Source: Alicyclobacillus acidiphilus NBRC 100859 (GTDB taxonomy: Bacteria; Bacillota; Bacilli; Alicyclobacillales; Alicyclobacillaceae). Taken from it: a stretch of 49,663 nucleotides of DNA. The notes under the pieces are model-generated. The model ran no database searches. It was not told where the DNA came from and saw nothing but the letters and a program-made list of their open reading frames with translations. Location of the stretch: positions 1 to 49,663 of the forward strand of contig NZ_BCQI01000020.1 in the NCBI RefSeq assembly GCF_001544355.1. The letters are read 5' to 3'. Shown here piece after piece: positions 42,997 through 49,663 of this stretch. Both the position numbers and the translations under genes were made by a program. Every line of letters starts with the position of its first letter. Position 1 is the stretch's first letter.

Positions 42997-43323
42997 CTGG
43001 CATCACCCCACCTGGATTCAAGTTTATCCGGCTCATATGGAGAAAAGGTTGAGGTGATGTGGTTTTTACGTGCGTGGAACGAGTCAGTATATATTCTTCG
43101 TCAATTGAAATTGGATTTCTCCTATTGAATTTCTCCTTGAAATCGGATCCATCTGTAGGCGTGGACCACGAAATGTTCAAGGTGGTGGGAGAGGCCCACT
43201 CCGAATCCGTGTATGGAAATGTGCCGAAGTCGGGATCGACAAAAGCCAGTGAACACGTGCCAATCAACCGAGCGCGTGGCACGTCGAGAGAATGGACAAG
43301 TCACTGACAGGGCGGGACAGGGT
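42997..43323. other. Intergenic stretch without a recognisable gene
   Basis: Open frames on both strands exist, but none has a convincing start, composition or family resemblance. A minus-strand stretch containing GFGVGLSHHLEHFVVHAYRW looks mildly protein-like and could be a remnant; I cannot assign it. Confidence 0.4.
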
Positions 43324-43541
43324 TTATTTGCGGCGGAGCATCCGCCGCAAATAAGCCCCTCGTGGCCGCTTAAGTGTGTCGAATTGTCTGAGATGGTAGG
43401 AATAAGCGGCCCACAGACGCTTAAATGGCGGCGATCGCTCCATTTCGAGGGTGGGGAGGGCAAATAAGCCGCTCGGCACCGCCTATTTGCCTTCGATCCG
43501 GTCACTTCACCGAAATAAGCGGTTCAGGGCCGCCTATTTGC
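43324..43541 (-). repeat. Four-hairpin intergenic element, copy 5 (reverse), with an extra hairpin
   Basis: Hairpins D (43349-43374), C (43400-43424), B (43462-43488) and A (43513-43539) are in reverse order, with linkers TGTGTCGAAT, CTCCATTTCGAG and CGATCCGGTCACTTCACCG. An additional perfect 14-bp stem (TTATTTGCGGCGGA with its complement, 3-base loop, 43324-43354) overlaps the outer arm of D. GGCGATCGCTCC lies in the B-C linker. Confidence 0.86.
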
Positions 43542-43543
43542 CC

Positions 43544-43583
43544 GTACCCCCGTACCCCCGCACCCCCGTACCCCCGCATCCCC
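43544..43583. repeat. Five copies of an 8-bp tandem repeat beside element copy 5
   Basis: GTACCCCC/GCACCCCC units directly follow hairpin A. Confidence 0.85.
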
Positions 43584-43631
43584 GCCAACCTCCACCGATC
43601 GCGCCCCCCCGCCGTCCGTCTGCCACATCCG

Positions 43632-44744
43632 TTATCCCCAAACGTCGTGCGCGATTTCGACCACCCGTTGCAATTTGGCCCATTGCTCGTCTTCGGTCAG
43701 CAGATTGCCTTCTTCCGTCGACGCGAAGCCGCATTGCGGGCTGAGGCAGAGTTGGTTGATGTCGGCAAACTTGGATGCTTCGTCGATCCGCCGCTTGACG
43801 TCGTCCGCATCTTCCAATTCGCCGAATTTGCTCGTGATGAGGCCAAGCACAATCTGTAAGTCTTTGCGCTTCACGAAGCGCAGCGGTTCGAATCCACCAG
43901 CGCGATCGCTGTCGTATTCCAGGAAGAATCCGTCAATGTCGATGCCTTGGAACAGTCGCTCGGCAACTGGTTCGTAGCCGCCGGACGCAATCCACGTGGA
44001 GCGGAAGTTGCCGCGGCAGATGTGCATCGTGATGGTGAGATCGGCAGGGCGGTCGGCAACAGCCTCGTTGATGGTCTTTGCGTATCGCTCGCCGATTTGA
44101 TCCGGATCGAGCCCATTCGCACGCAACTTACCGCGCTGCTCTTCCGAACACAGGTACGCCCACGCCGTGTCGTCGAGCTGCAGGTAACGGCATCCCGCGT
44201 CGTAAAATGCCGAGATCGCCGATTTGTACGCTTTGGCCAAGTCGGCGAAGAATTCGTCCGCGTCCGGATAGACTTCGGCGTTCATTTCGCCGCGAAAGTG
44301 CAGCATGCTCGGGCTCGGGATGGTCATCTTCGCGACGTGCGATCCGGCGATGCTTCGCAGGAACTTGAAATGATCCAGCATCGGGTGGTTGGAGAAGCCG
44401 AGCTTGTCGATCACGCGGATGGCCCGTGGCTTGGTGGTCACATTGTGGAACTGAATGCCGCCCGTTTCCGCATAGTAACCTTGGACGCCGTCGAGCTCTT
44501 CGAGGAAGTCGAAGTGCCACCACGCGCGGCGAAATTCGCCGTCCGTGACGGCTTGCAGCCCGATTTCCTTCTGCTTGGCGACGACGCGCTCGATTTCTTC
44601 ATGTTCGATTTGTCGCAGATCGTCTGCAGAGATATTGCCAGCTGCGTACCCTTCGCGGGCAGCCTTCAGTCGAGCCGGACGCAGCAAACTTCCTACCTGA
44701 TCCGCGCGGAACGGCGGGCGCTCCCGTGTTGTGTGGTTTGCCAT
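43632..44744 (-). CDS. Cobalamin-independent methionine synthase II family protein (YxjG/YxjH-like)
   Basis: The 370-residue protein resembles the C-terminal catalytic half of MetE: FRADQVGSLLRP at the N-terminus, YLQLDDTAWAYL, zinc-ligand type HICRGN, FLEYDSDRAG and PQCGFAS with the final Cys. Single-domain forms such as Bacillus YxjG/YxjH are thought to methylate homocysteine from a simpler methyl donor. AAGGGTGAT precedes ATGs at 44750 and 44744. No S-box riboswitch is seen upstream, only a terminator hairpin. Confidence 0.88.
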   Translation of the reverse strand: MANHTTRERPPFRADQVGSLLRPARLKAAREGYAAGNISADDLRQIEHEEIERVVAKQKEIGLQAVTDGEFRRAWWHFDFLEELDGVQGYYAETGGIQFHNVTTKPRAIRVIDKLGFSNHPMLDHFKFLRSIAGSHVAKMTIPSPSMLHFRGEMNAEVYPDADEFFADLAKAYKSAISAFYDAGCRYLQLDDTAWAYLCSEEQRGKLRANGLDPDQIGERYAKTINEAVADRPADLTITMHICRGNFRSTWIASGGYEPVAERLFQGIDIDGFFLEYDSDRAGGFEPLRFVKRKDLQIVLGLITSKFGELEDADDVKRRIDEASKFADINQLCLSPQCGFASTEEGNLLTEDEQWAKLQRVVEIAHDVWG

Positions 44745-44768
44745 ATGCATATCACCCTTCTCATGAAT

Positions 44769-44797
44769 CAAAAATATCCGCCCTGGACCGGGCGGAT
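44769..44797 (-). terminator. Terminator between the ring-cleaving dioxygenase and MetE-like genes
   Basis: On the minus strand, ATCCGCCC and GGGCGGAT form a perfect 8-bp stem followed by ATTTTTG. It closes the dioxygenase transcript and lies 25 bp before the MetE-like start, so it could also act as an attenuator for that gene. Confidence 0.75.
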
Positions 44798-44861
44798 CGT
44801 GATCATCCTGAATTTCCATGTCATTTCCGCGATCGATACAAATCGTACCACAAACCAGGAC

Positions 44862-45851
44862 TCAATCGATAGGCTTGAGATTCGCGAGAATCTCCTTGCG
44901 GTGCGGCTCCAATTGGGGCGCTAGAACGACCTTCTCGCCGAGCGTCTCGACATCTTCGTCGACCGCGAATCCTGGTCCTTCCGTGGCGATCTCGAAAAGG
45001 ATCCCGTTGGGTTCCCGGAAGTACAGGCTGCGGAACCAGAATCTATCAACAGGGCCGCTGTTCGGCAGCTTGAACGATCGAATGCGGTGGATCCACTCTT
45101 CGTACTCGTCGTCCGGCGTCCGGAAGGCGACGTGGTGCACGCCGCCCGCCCCCGGCTGCGCGGTGGGCAGTCCAGGCTGCACGGCGACATGCAGTTCCGC
45201 GTGGGCCCCGCCGTCGCCCATTTCGTAAACGTACACGGTGTCGCCGCGATCGACCGGATGCGGATAACTCCGCACCTGCCGCATATTCATGACCGTCGTG
45301 AGCACCACATCGGTGTATTTGAGCTCGGGCACGCTGATCAGAATCGGGCCCTGGCCGCGAATCGTGTGCTCGGCCGGAACAGGGCTTCGTTCCCATGGAT
45401 CTATGGGATCACCCTGACCGCCGTCATCGACGATGGCCAGCCGTTGGCCCTCGGGATCGTCGAAGAGGAGCGTCGCCCGACCGTCGATCACGCCGATCTC
45501 TCCAACCTCGACACCCTTTTCCTTCAGCCACTCGGCCCACCACTGTACACTTGCCGCCCCGTTCACTCGCAGATAGGTGCGCGTGATGCTGTGTGTGCCG
45601 CGCCGCTCCCGCGGAACGTTCCAATCGAAGAAGGTCAGGTCATTGCCGGGGATGCCGCGCTTGTCCCCGCTGTAAAACAGGTGGTACGCGCTGACGTCGT
45701 CCTGATTGACGCTGCGCTTGACAAGCCGCAATCCCATCGTCTTCGTGTAAAATTGATAATTCTCCCGAATCCGTGCGGACACGGCGGTCAAATGGTGAAT
45801 CCCGAGCAAATTGAAATCCTGATGTTCGCGTGATGCCGCTTGGTTGTCCAT
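44862..45851 (-). CDS. Ring-cleaving dioxygenase, glyoxalase superfamily (MhqO/LinE-like)
   Basis: The 329-residue protein holds two vicinal-oxygen-chelate modules. Metal ligands are visible in LLGIHHLT (His), GGVHHVAF (His) and GILFEIATEGPGF (Glu). Related MhqA/MhqO proteins of Bacillus are induced by quinones and cleave hydroquinones. GGAGG lies 7 bases before ATG 45851. A palindrome resembling an MhqR site stands upstream, though no MarR gene is in the window. Confidence 0.85.
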   Translation of the reverse strand: MDNQAASREHQDFNLLGIHHLTAVSARIRENYQFYTKTMGLRLVKRSVNQDDVSAYHLFYSGDKRGIPGNDLTFFDWNVPRERRGTHSITRTYLRVNGAASVQWWAEWLKEKGVEVGEIGVIDGRATLLFDDPEGQRLAIVDDGGQGDPIDPWERSPVPAEHTIRGQGPILISVPELKYTDVVLTTVMNMRQVRSYPHPVDRGDTVYVYEMGDGGAHAELHVAVQPGLPTAQPGAGGVHHVAFRTPDDEYEEWIHRIRSFKLPNSGPVDRFWFRSLYFREPNGILFEIATEGPGFAVDEDVETLGEKVVLAPQLEPHRKEILANLKPID

Positions 45852-45900
45852 GAGTTGTCCTCCAGATACAAATGAGATGGCGGTGGCAGGATCCACTTCC

Positions 45901-45918
45901 TATTTCGCGATCGCGATA
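45901..45918. promoter_or_regulatory. Palindromic operator candidate before the dioxygenase gene
   Basis: TATTTCGCGATCGCGATA has a perfect TCGCGATCGCGA core and matches the general shape of the Bacillus MhqR box (TATCTCGA-type half-sites). It lies about 50 bp before the start codon. A second imperfect dyad, TTAC-N5-GTAA, is at 45951-45963. Confidence 0.5.
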
Positions 45919-46123
45919 GGTACTATGTGAAATGTGAACGAATTACTTACATTAGGTAAACATCTTACTATAGTGTAGACCATTGTCCGATCCGTAGCAA
46001 CGTGCAGATTCCTCGGCATTGCCCAATTCGCGTCCATGTCCCAGGTCTTACGTGGGAGTGTGTGGAAAGATACGTGTGTTCATGTATCATGGAATCGACA
46101 TTTGTGGAAGGAGTTTTTCTGCC

Positions 46124-46693
46124 ATGCAAAACAAATCTGCTCGTACAGCTCTCCTGGTCATGGACATGCAAAATGGCATCGTTTCGAGGTTTGCGCAAGA
46201 TGAGCGTGTGTTACAACCTTTTCAGCGTGCGGTGGACGCGGCTCGCCGCTCCGGCATTCCGGTGATCTTCGTGCGTGTCGCTTTCCGTGAGGGGTATCCA
46301 GAGGTGAGCCCGCGCAACAAGTCGTTTTCGGCGATCTCGACGCGGGGCGGCATGACAGTGGATGACCACGCGACCCAGATCCACGATTCGGTAAAACCGC
46401 AGCCGGGGGAACCTATCGTCACGAAGCTGCGCGTCAGTGCGTTTACGGGCAGCGACTTGGAAGTCATCCTTCGCGCGAAGCAAGTCGAGACGTTGGTTCT
46501 GTGCGGGATCGCGACAAGTGGTGTCGTGCTGTCCACGTTGCGCGAAGCTGCAGATAAGGATTACGAAATCACGGTGCTTTCCGACGCCTGTCTCGACGCT
46601 GATCCAGAAGTCCATCGCGTCCTCACCGAGAAGGTGTTTCCGCGGCAGGCCGATGTGGTCACGGTCGACGAGTGGATCGGTAGAATTGGTTGA
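46124..46693 (+). CDS. Isochorismatase-like cysteine hydrolase
   Basis: The 189-residue protein has the isochorismatase fold and catalytic triad: Asp in VMDMQNG (D14), Lys in IVTKLRVSAF and Cys in LVLCGIATSGVV. Members hydrolyse amides or imides such as nicotinamide. AAGGAG lies 12 bases before ATG 46124. It diverges from the dioxygenase gene across a roughly 270-bp regulatory region. The substrate is not assigned. Confidence 0.87.
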   Translation: MQNKSARTALLVMDMQNGIVSRFAQDERVLQPFQRAVDAARRSGIPVIFVRVAFREGYPEVSPRNKSFSAISTRGGMTVDDHATQIHDSVKPQPGEPIVTKLRVSAFTGSDLEVILRAKQVETLVLCGIATSGVVLSTLREAADKDYEITVLSDACLDADPEVHRVLTEKVFPRQADVVTVDEWIGRIG

Positions 46694-46787
46694 TCCAACG
46701 TGGCATCTGTTCACGCGCACCTGGGAGGCTTCAAGCTTTTTTTGAAGTTGGTCGCATATGTTAGTCTCCTGAGGGGGTGGACGTATT

Positions 46788-46964
46788 ATGAGTCTTCACA
46801 AACATTGGGAAGTCGACTCCGTCTGTCCAAAGTGCGAACAGGTGAATCACGTGACGCTTCCGGAAGGGGAACACGTCGTCCGCGTTCAATGTGTGCATTG
46901 CGAACACGGGTACGAATATACCCACATCGTCCGCGAATACACGGAAGTCGAGGATGAAGAGTAG
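46788..46964 (+). CDS. Small zinc-ribbon protein, 58 residues
   Basis: GAGGGGGTGG precedes an ATG whose 58-codon frame reads MSLHKHWEVDSVCPKCEQVN near the start and QCVHCEHGYEYTH later. The two CxxC pairs, about 20 residues apart, form a zinc-ribbon-like knuckle; the tail is acidic. It is a stand-alone gene 94 bp after the isochorismatase gene, with no signal peptide. Function unknown. Confidence 0.75.
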   Translation: MSLHKHWEVDSVCPKCEQVNHVTLPEGEHVVRVQCVHCEHGYEYTHIVREYTEVEDEE

Positions 46965-46966
46965 TC

Positions 46967-47016
46967 CACATGATGATCTCCATCATGTGAACTTCACTTC
47001 ATGTGAACTTCACTTC
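46967..47016. repeat. Hairpin and two 16-bp direct repeats
   Basis: CACATGATG-N5-CATCATGTG (46967-46989) is a perfect hairpin right after the zinc-ribbon gene. It runs into two exact tandem copies of ATGTGAACTTCACTTC (46985-47016). It may act as the gene's terminator, though no T-run follows. Confidence 0.7.
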
Positions 47017-47068
47017 ATTGCGACGCGATGGCGGCCGGACCACTGGAATCGCTGGCGATTTTTGCAGT

Positions 47069-47584
47069 TCATTGTTCCGGTAAGATCAATTGGTAGAAGT
47101 CCACATCCTGCCATTGGCCAAACTTGTGGCCCACCTCGCGAAACCTCCCGACAAACTGGAAACCCAGTCCTTCGTGCAAGCGAACGCTGGCTTCGTTGCC
47201 GCTTGTAATGCCTGCGATCACCACATGGTGACCGCAGGTTTTTGCACGCTCCAGTATATCCACCATCAACGCTTTTCCAATGCCTTGACCGTGAAACTTC
47301 GGATGTACATACACGGAAGATTCGACAGTCCGGTCATACGCCGCCTTCTCGCGGTAGCGAGACAGTGAAGCGTACCCGGCGATCACGCCGTCCTGTTCCG
47401 CGACAATCAGCGGATAATGGCCGCCGTAGTGGGAGAACCATTCGCGGCGCTCGTCGAGTGTGAATTCGTCGAGATCGAACGTGGCCACGGTTGTGCGAAC
47501 CGCGTGATTGTAGATCTCCAGCAGGCTCGGCAGGTCGTCGATGACAGCGGGCCGGATTTGCCTCCCCGAGACTTCAGGATTCAT
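47069..47584 (-). CDS. GNAT N-acetyltransferase (phosphinothricin acetyltransferase-like)
   Basis: The 171-residue protein has the GNAT acetyl-CoA motif (VHPKFHGQGIGKALM, R/Q-x-x-G-x-G/A type) and the PAT/YwnH features: IRPAVIDDLPSLLEIYNHAVR, TTVATFDLDEFTLDERREWF and ASVRLHEGLGFQFVGRFREVGHKFGQW. Such enzymes acetylate amino-acid analogues or methionine derivatives. Its ATG overlaps the upstream dipeptidase stop (ATGA), so the two are cotranslated. Confidence 0.87.
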   Translation of the reverse strand: MNPEVSGRQIRPAVIDDLPSLLEIYNHAVRTTVATFDLDEFTLDERREWFSHYGGHYPLIVAEQDGVIAGYASLSRYREKAAYDRTVESSVYVHPKFHGQGIGKALMVDILERAKTCGHHVVIAGITSGNEASVRLHEGLGFQFVGRFREVGHKFGQWQDVDFYQLILPEQ

Positions 47585-48945
47585 TGATTCGCCAGCTCCT
47601 CAAACAAGATGCAGAATCCCTCTTGACCCAGCGGAAAATTCTTCAGCTTGAAGAATTCGTTGGGGGCGTGGATATTTTCGTGATCGCCCGAAAAACCATA
47701 CGAAATCGTGTGGACGCCGAGAAGACGGTTCATGATGCCAAGGAATGGAACCGTTCCGCCGCTGCGCGTCAAGACGGGTTCCTGCCCGTTGTAGACGCGT
47801 TTCAACGCGCGAATCGATGCTTGGGCGCCCGGGTGATCCAGCGGGAGCAAGTACGGAAACGCCGATCCCGGCAACCGTGTCACGGTACACTCCACGAGCG
47901 GCGACGCGTGTTTGAGGATGTGTCCTTTCACGCGTTCAAAAATCTGGTCAGGCGTCTGTCCCGGCACAAGACGGCAGGTGATTTTGGCGTGCGCTTCGGC
48001 CGGAATGACCGTCTTCACGCCGTCCTCCTGGAAGCCGCCCCAAATGCCGTTGATCTCCAGCGTCGGCCGCGCGACGCCGCGTTCAGCCGGCGTGTAGGCA
48101 GGCTCGCCAATGGTGCCTTTGATGCCCGCGTACTGCACGAACTCGGCGACGTTGTCATTTGCCGCGATGCGTTTGCGCTCTGCTTCGTCGAGATCGATCA
48201 CGTCGTCGTAGAAACCGTCCACCAGAATGGTTCCATCGGCCGCCCGCATGGAAGCGAGCAACTCGACCAAGGTGTGAATCGAGTTCGGCGCGATGCCGCC
48301 GCCCGAACCGGAATGCAGGTCCGTCTTCGCGCTCCGCACGTCAATTTGCATGCCGACCAAACCTCTCACCCCGTACGGCAGCTCCGGCCCCTTGTCGCTC
48401 TGGCCGGAATCGGCGGAAATGACGAGATCACAAGCCAGCAGGTCCTTGTGGGCCGCGACAAACGACTCCAGGTTTGGCGAGCCAATCTCCTCCTCGGCCT
48501 CAATCAGCAACTTTACGTTGACTGGCAGACGGCCCTCCGCCTTGAGCCACGCTTCACACGCGATCACGGCGGTCAACACGCTGGTCTTCATATCCGAGGC
48601 GCCGCGCGCGTAGATGCGCCCGTCGCGAATGGTCGGCTCAAACGGCGGCGTCTCCCACAGTGCCAGCGGATCGATCGGCTGCACGTCGCAGTGCCCATAG
48701 ATGAGCACCGTCGGCGCGGACGGCGCGTTCAGCCACTGCGCGAAAAGCACAGGATGGCCGCCCGTTTCGAAGATTTGCGTATCGTCAAAGCCAGCTTGTT
48801 TAACGCGATTCTCTGTCCACTCGACCGCCCGTCGGACGTCTCCGGAATGAGCCGGACTCGTGGAAATGCTCGGTATTTTCAAAAATTCGATAAGCTCGTC
48901 GAGAAAGCGCGGCTGCGCCTTCTCCAAATACGTCTTCCAGGACAT
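47581..48945 (-). CDS. M20 family dipeptidase
   Basis: The 454-residue protein has the M20 di-zinc ligands and catalytic residues in order: YGHCDVQP (His and catalytic Asp), RGASDMK (bridging Asp), EAEEEIGS (catalytic Glu plus Glu ligand), ISADSG (Asp) and the C-terminal HAPNEFF (His). Length and motifs match cytosolic dipeptidases of the CNDP/PepV type. GGGAGG lies 7 bases before the ATG. It may degrade imported peptides. The GNAT gene is coupled downstream. Confidence 0.9.
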   Translation of the reverse strand: MSWKTYLEKAQPRFLDELIEFLKIPSISTSPAHSGDVRRAVEWTENRVKQAGFDDTQIFETGGHPVLFAQWLNAPSAPTVLIYGHCDVQPIDPLALWETPPFEPTIRDGRIYARGASDMKTSVLTAVIACEAWLKAEGRLPVNVKLLIEAEEEIGSPNLESFVAAHKDLLACDLVISADSGQSDKGPELPYGVRGLVGMQIDVRSAKTDLHSGSGGGIAPNSIHTLVELLASMRAADGTILVDGFYDDVIDLDEAERKRIAANDNVAEFVQYAGIKGTIGEPAYTPAERGVARPTLEINGIWGGFQEDGVKTVIPAEAHAKITCRLVPGQTPDQIFERVKGHILKHASPLVECTVTRLPGSAFPYLLPLDHPGAQASIRALKRVYNGQEPVLTRSGGTVPFLGIMNRLLGVHTISYGFSGDHENIHAPNEFFKLKNFPLGQEGFCILFEELANQ

Positions 48946-49061
48946 GGTCTGCCTCCCTTGTCTTACGCCGATGAAAGGCGCATCGACCCACTTTGTCCTA
49001 TTCTAGCGGAACGGGCTGCCGAAGGGATAGAGTGCTCACGACAAATGCTTTCGGTTCGGGC

Positions 49062-49096
49062 GGGAAGGGAAGGAGCGGGAAGGAGCGGGAAGGGAG
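49062..49096. repeat. Purine-rich tandem repeat beside element copy 6
   Basis: Repeats of GGGAAGGAGC lie about 33 bp before hairpin A of copy 6, followed by GCGATCGCGAGG. Confidence 0.75.
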
Positions 49097-49097
49097 G

Positions 49098-49429
49098 CGC
49101 GATCGCGAGGGGCGGCGGGGTGACCGAGCAAATAGGCGGCCCAGAGCCGCTTATTTCGGAGAAACGGTGGAATCGAAGGCAAATTAGGCGGCCCCAGGCC
49201 GCTTATTTGCCTCCGGTACCCTCAGAATGGAGTGGTTTCGGCCAAATAAACGGCTGTGGGCCGTTTATTTGGCACCTATTCGATTATTCGACACACTTAA
49301 GCTGCCCCAGGCCGCTTATTTGCCCCCGGTGCCCCGGGCCGCCGCAGAATGGAGCGCCCCCGGGGTCGCTTAACCGTCCCGTTCTCCCCGGTGCGTGGAA
49401 TCATTCACCTGACTGCGGGCAGACGGCAG
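49098..49429 (+). repeat. 332-bp tandem unit 1, containing element copy 6
   Basis: The unit starts at CGCGATCGCGAGGGGCGG and holds hairpins A (49130-49156), B (49181-49208), C (49242-49272) and D (49297-49321), then about 100 bp of GC-rich spacer. Stem C uses AAACGGC/GCCGTTT in place of AAGCGGC/GCCGCTT, a compensated change. Confidence 0.9.
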
Positions 49430-49663
49430 CGCGATCGCGAGGGGCGGCGGGGTGACCGAGCAAATAGGCGGCCCAGAGCCGCTTATTTCGGAGAAACGGT
49501 GGAATCGAAGGCAAATTAGGCGGCCCCAGGCCGCTTATTTGCCTCCACTGCCCTCAGAATGGAGTGGTTTCGGCCAAATAAACGGCTGTGGGCCGTTTAT
49601 TTGGCGTCCATTCGATTATTCGACACACTTAAGCTGCCCCAGGCCGCTTATTTGCCTCCGGTG
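49430..49663 (+). repeat. 332-bp tandem unit 2 (cut by the window end), containing element copy 7
   Basis: This repeats unit 1 with only a few differences: hairpins A (49462-49488), B (49513-49540), C (49574-49604) and D (49629-49653), each shifted by exactly 332 bp. The sequence leaves the window 10 bp after hairpin D, so more units may follow. Confidence 0.9.

Noticed and set aside
44745-44861. S-box riboswitch before the MetE-like gene
   Set aside because: Bacillus yxjG/yxjH genes have one, but here only a simple terminator hairpin is present in a leader of about 117 bp that contains no SAM-aptamer motifs.
47584-49455. A 623-residue open frame on the plus strand
   Set aside because: It lies antisense to the M20 dipeptidase, whose catalytic motifs are all intact, and its end runs through the repeat elements; Arg/His-rich composition is typical of a GC-driven shadow frame.
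1-49663. CRISPR arrays
   Set aside because: The regularly recurring hairpins are separated by conserved linkers rather than unique spacers, and no cas gene is in the window.
1-49663. Insertion sequence or transposon as the source of the elements
   Set aside because: No transposase fragment, terminal inverted repeats spanning a whole element, or clear target-site duplication could be seen by eye. A non-autonomous element remains possible.

Overview
The window looks like chromosomal DNA of a moderately GC-rich, spore-forming Firmicute, most likely an Alicyclobacillus relative. This rests on strong Shine-Dalgarno sites with frequent TTG/GTG starts, a kumamolisin-type S53 peptidase, two orphan sporulation-type histidine kinases, a Bacillus-type BirA operator and a Bacillus-type ribose operon. 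This is inference from gene content; no rRNA or other marker gene is present. No tRNA, rRNA, CRISPR array, transposase or phage module was found.

Layout. 1-7.2 kb: repeat element, ArsR-type regulator with ydeI-like gene, YeeE/YedE sulfur transporter, an ABC-F ribosome-protection-type ATPase behind a leader peptide and terminator, a second repeat element, ArsB. 7.2-13.4 kb: two small membrane proteins, an S53 peptidase without a propeptide, a histidine-phosphatase remnant, GtrA, an SDR with a non-canonical active site, PurN, a quinone oxidoreductase. 13.4-19 kb: a biotin ECF transporter (ATPase-EcfT fusion plus second ATPase, divergent from bioY across a BirA box), an unknown coiled-coil/HTH-like protein and a membrane histidine kinase. 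19-26.4 kb: flavin monooxygenase, S9 peptidase and a peptide ABC importer lacking its ATPases. 26.4-33.7 kb: ribokinase, rbsR, rbsD, a split rbsA, rbsC, rbsB with three matching LacI-type operators, then a clan-A glycosidase-like gene. 33.7-49 kb: accessory and metabolic genes (EamA exporter, hydroxyacid dehydrogenase, GAF/PAS kinase, acyltransferase, P450, methyltransferase, small Cys-rich proteins, MetE-like protein, ring-cleaving dioxygenase, isochorismatase-like hydrolase, GNAT, M20 dipeptidase) separated by repeat elements and decayed genes.

The most unusual feature is a dispersed non-coding element of about 195 bp made of four short hairpins (A-B-C-D) joined by conserved linkers. Six four-hairpin copies and one single hairpin occur in 49.7 kb, in both orientations and always between genes; the last two form a 332-bp tandem repeat at the window end. 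The stems show compensatory changes. Most copies abut a different simple tandem repeat and a GCGATCGC-like motif. I do not recognise this family.

Several small broken genes are not obvious from long reading frames: a histidine-phosphatase start, a 2'-5' RNA ligase-like gene with an internal deletion, a frameshifted methyltransferase and a duplicated, decayed 5' end of the ribose repressor gene. Regulatory sites that can be read directly include the BirA operator, the three ribose operators, an ABC-F attenuator, and palindromes at the ArsR-family and ring-cleaving dioxygenase promoters.
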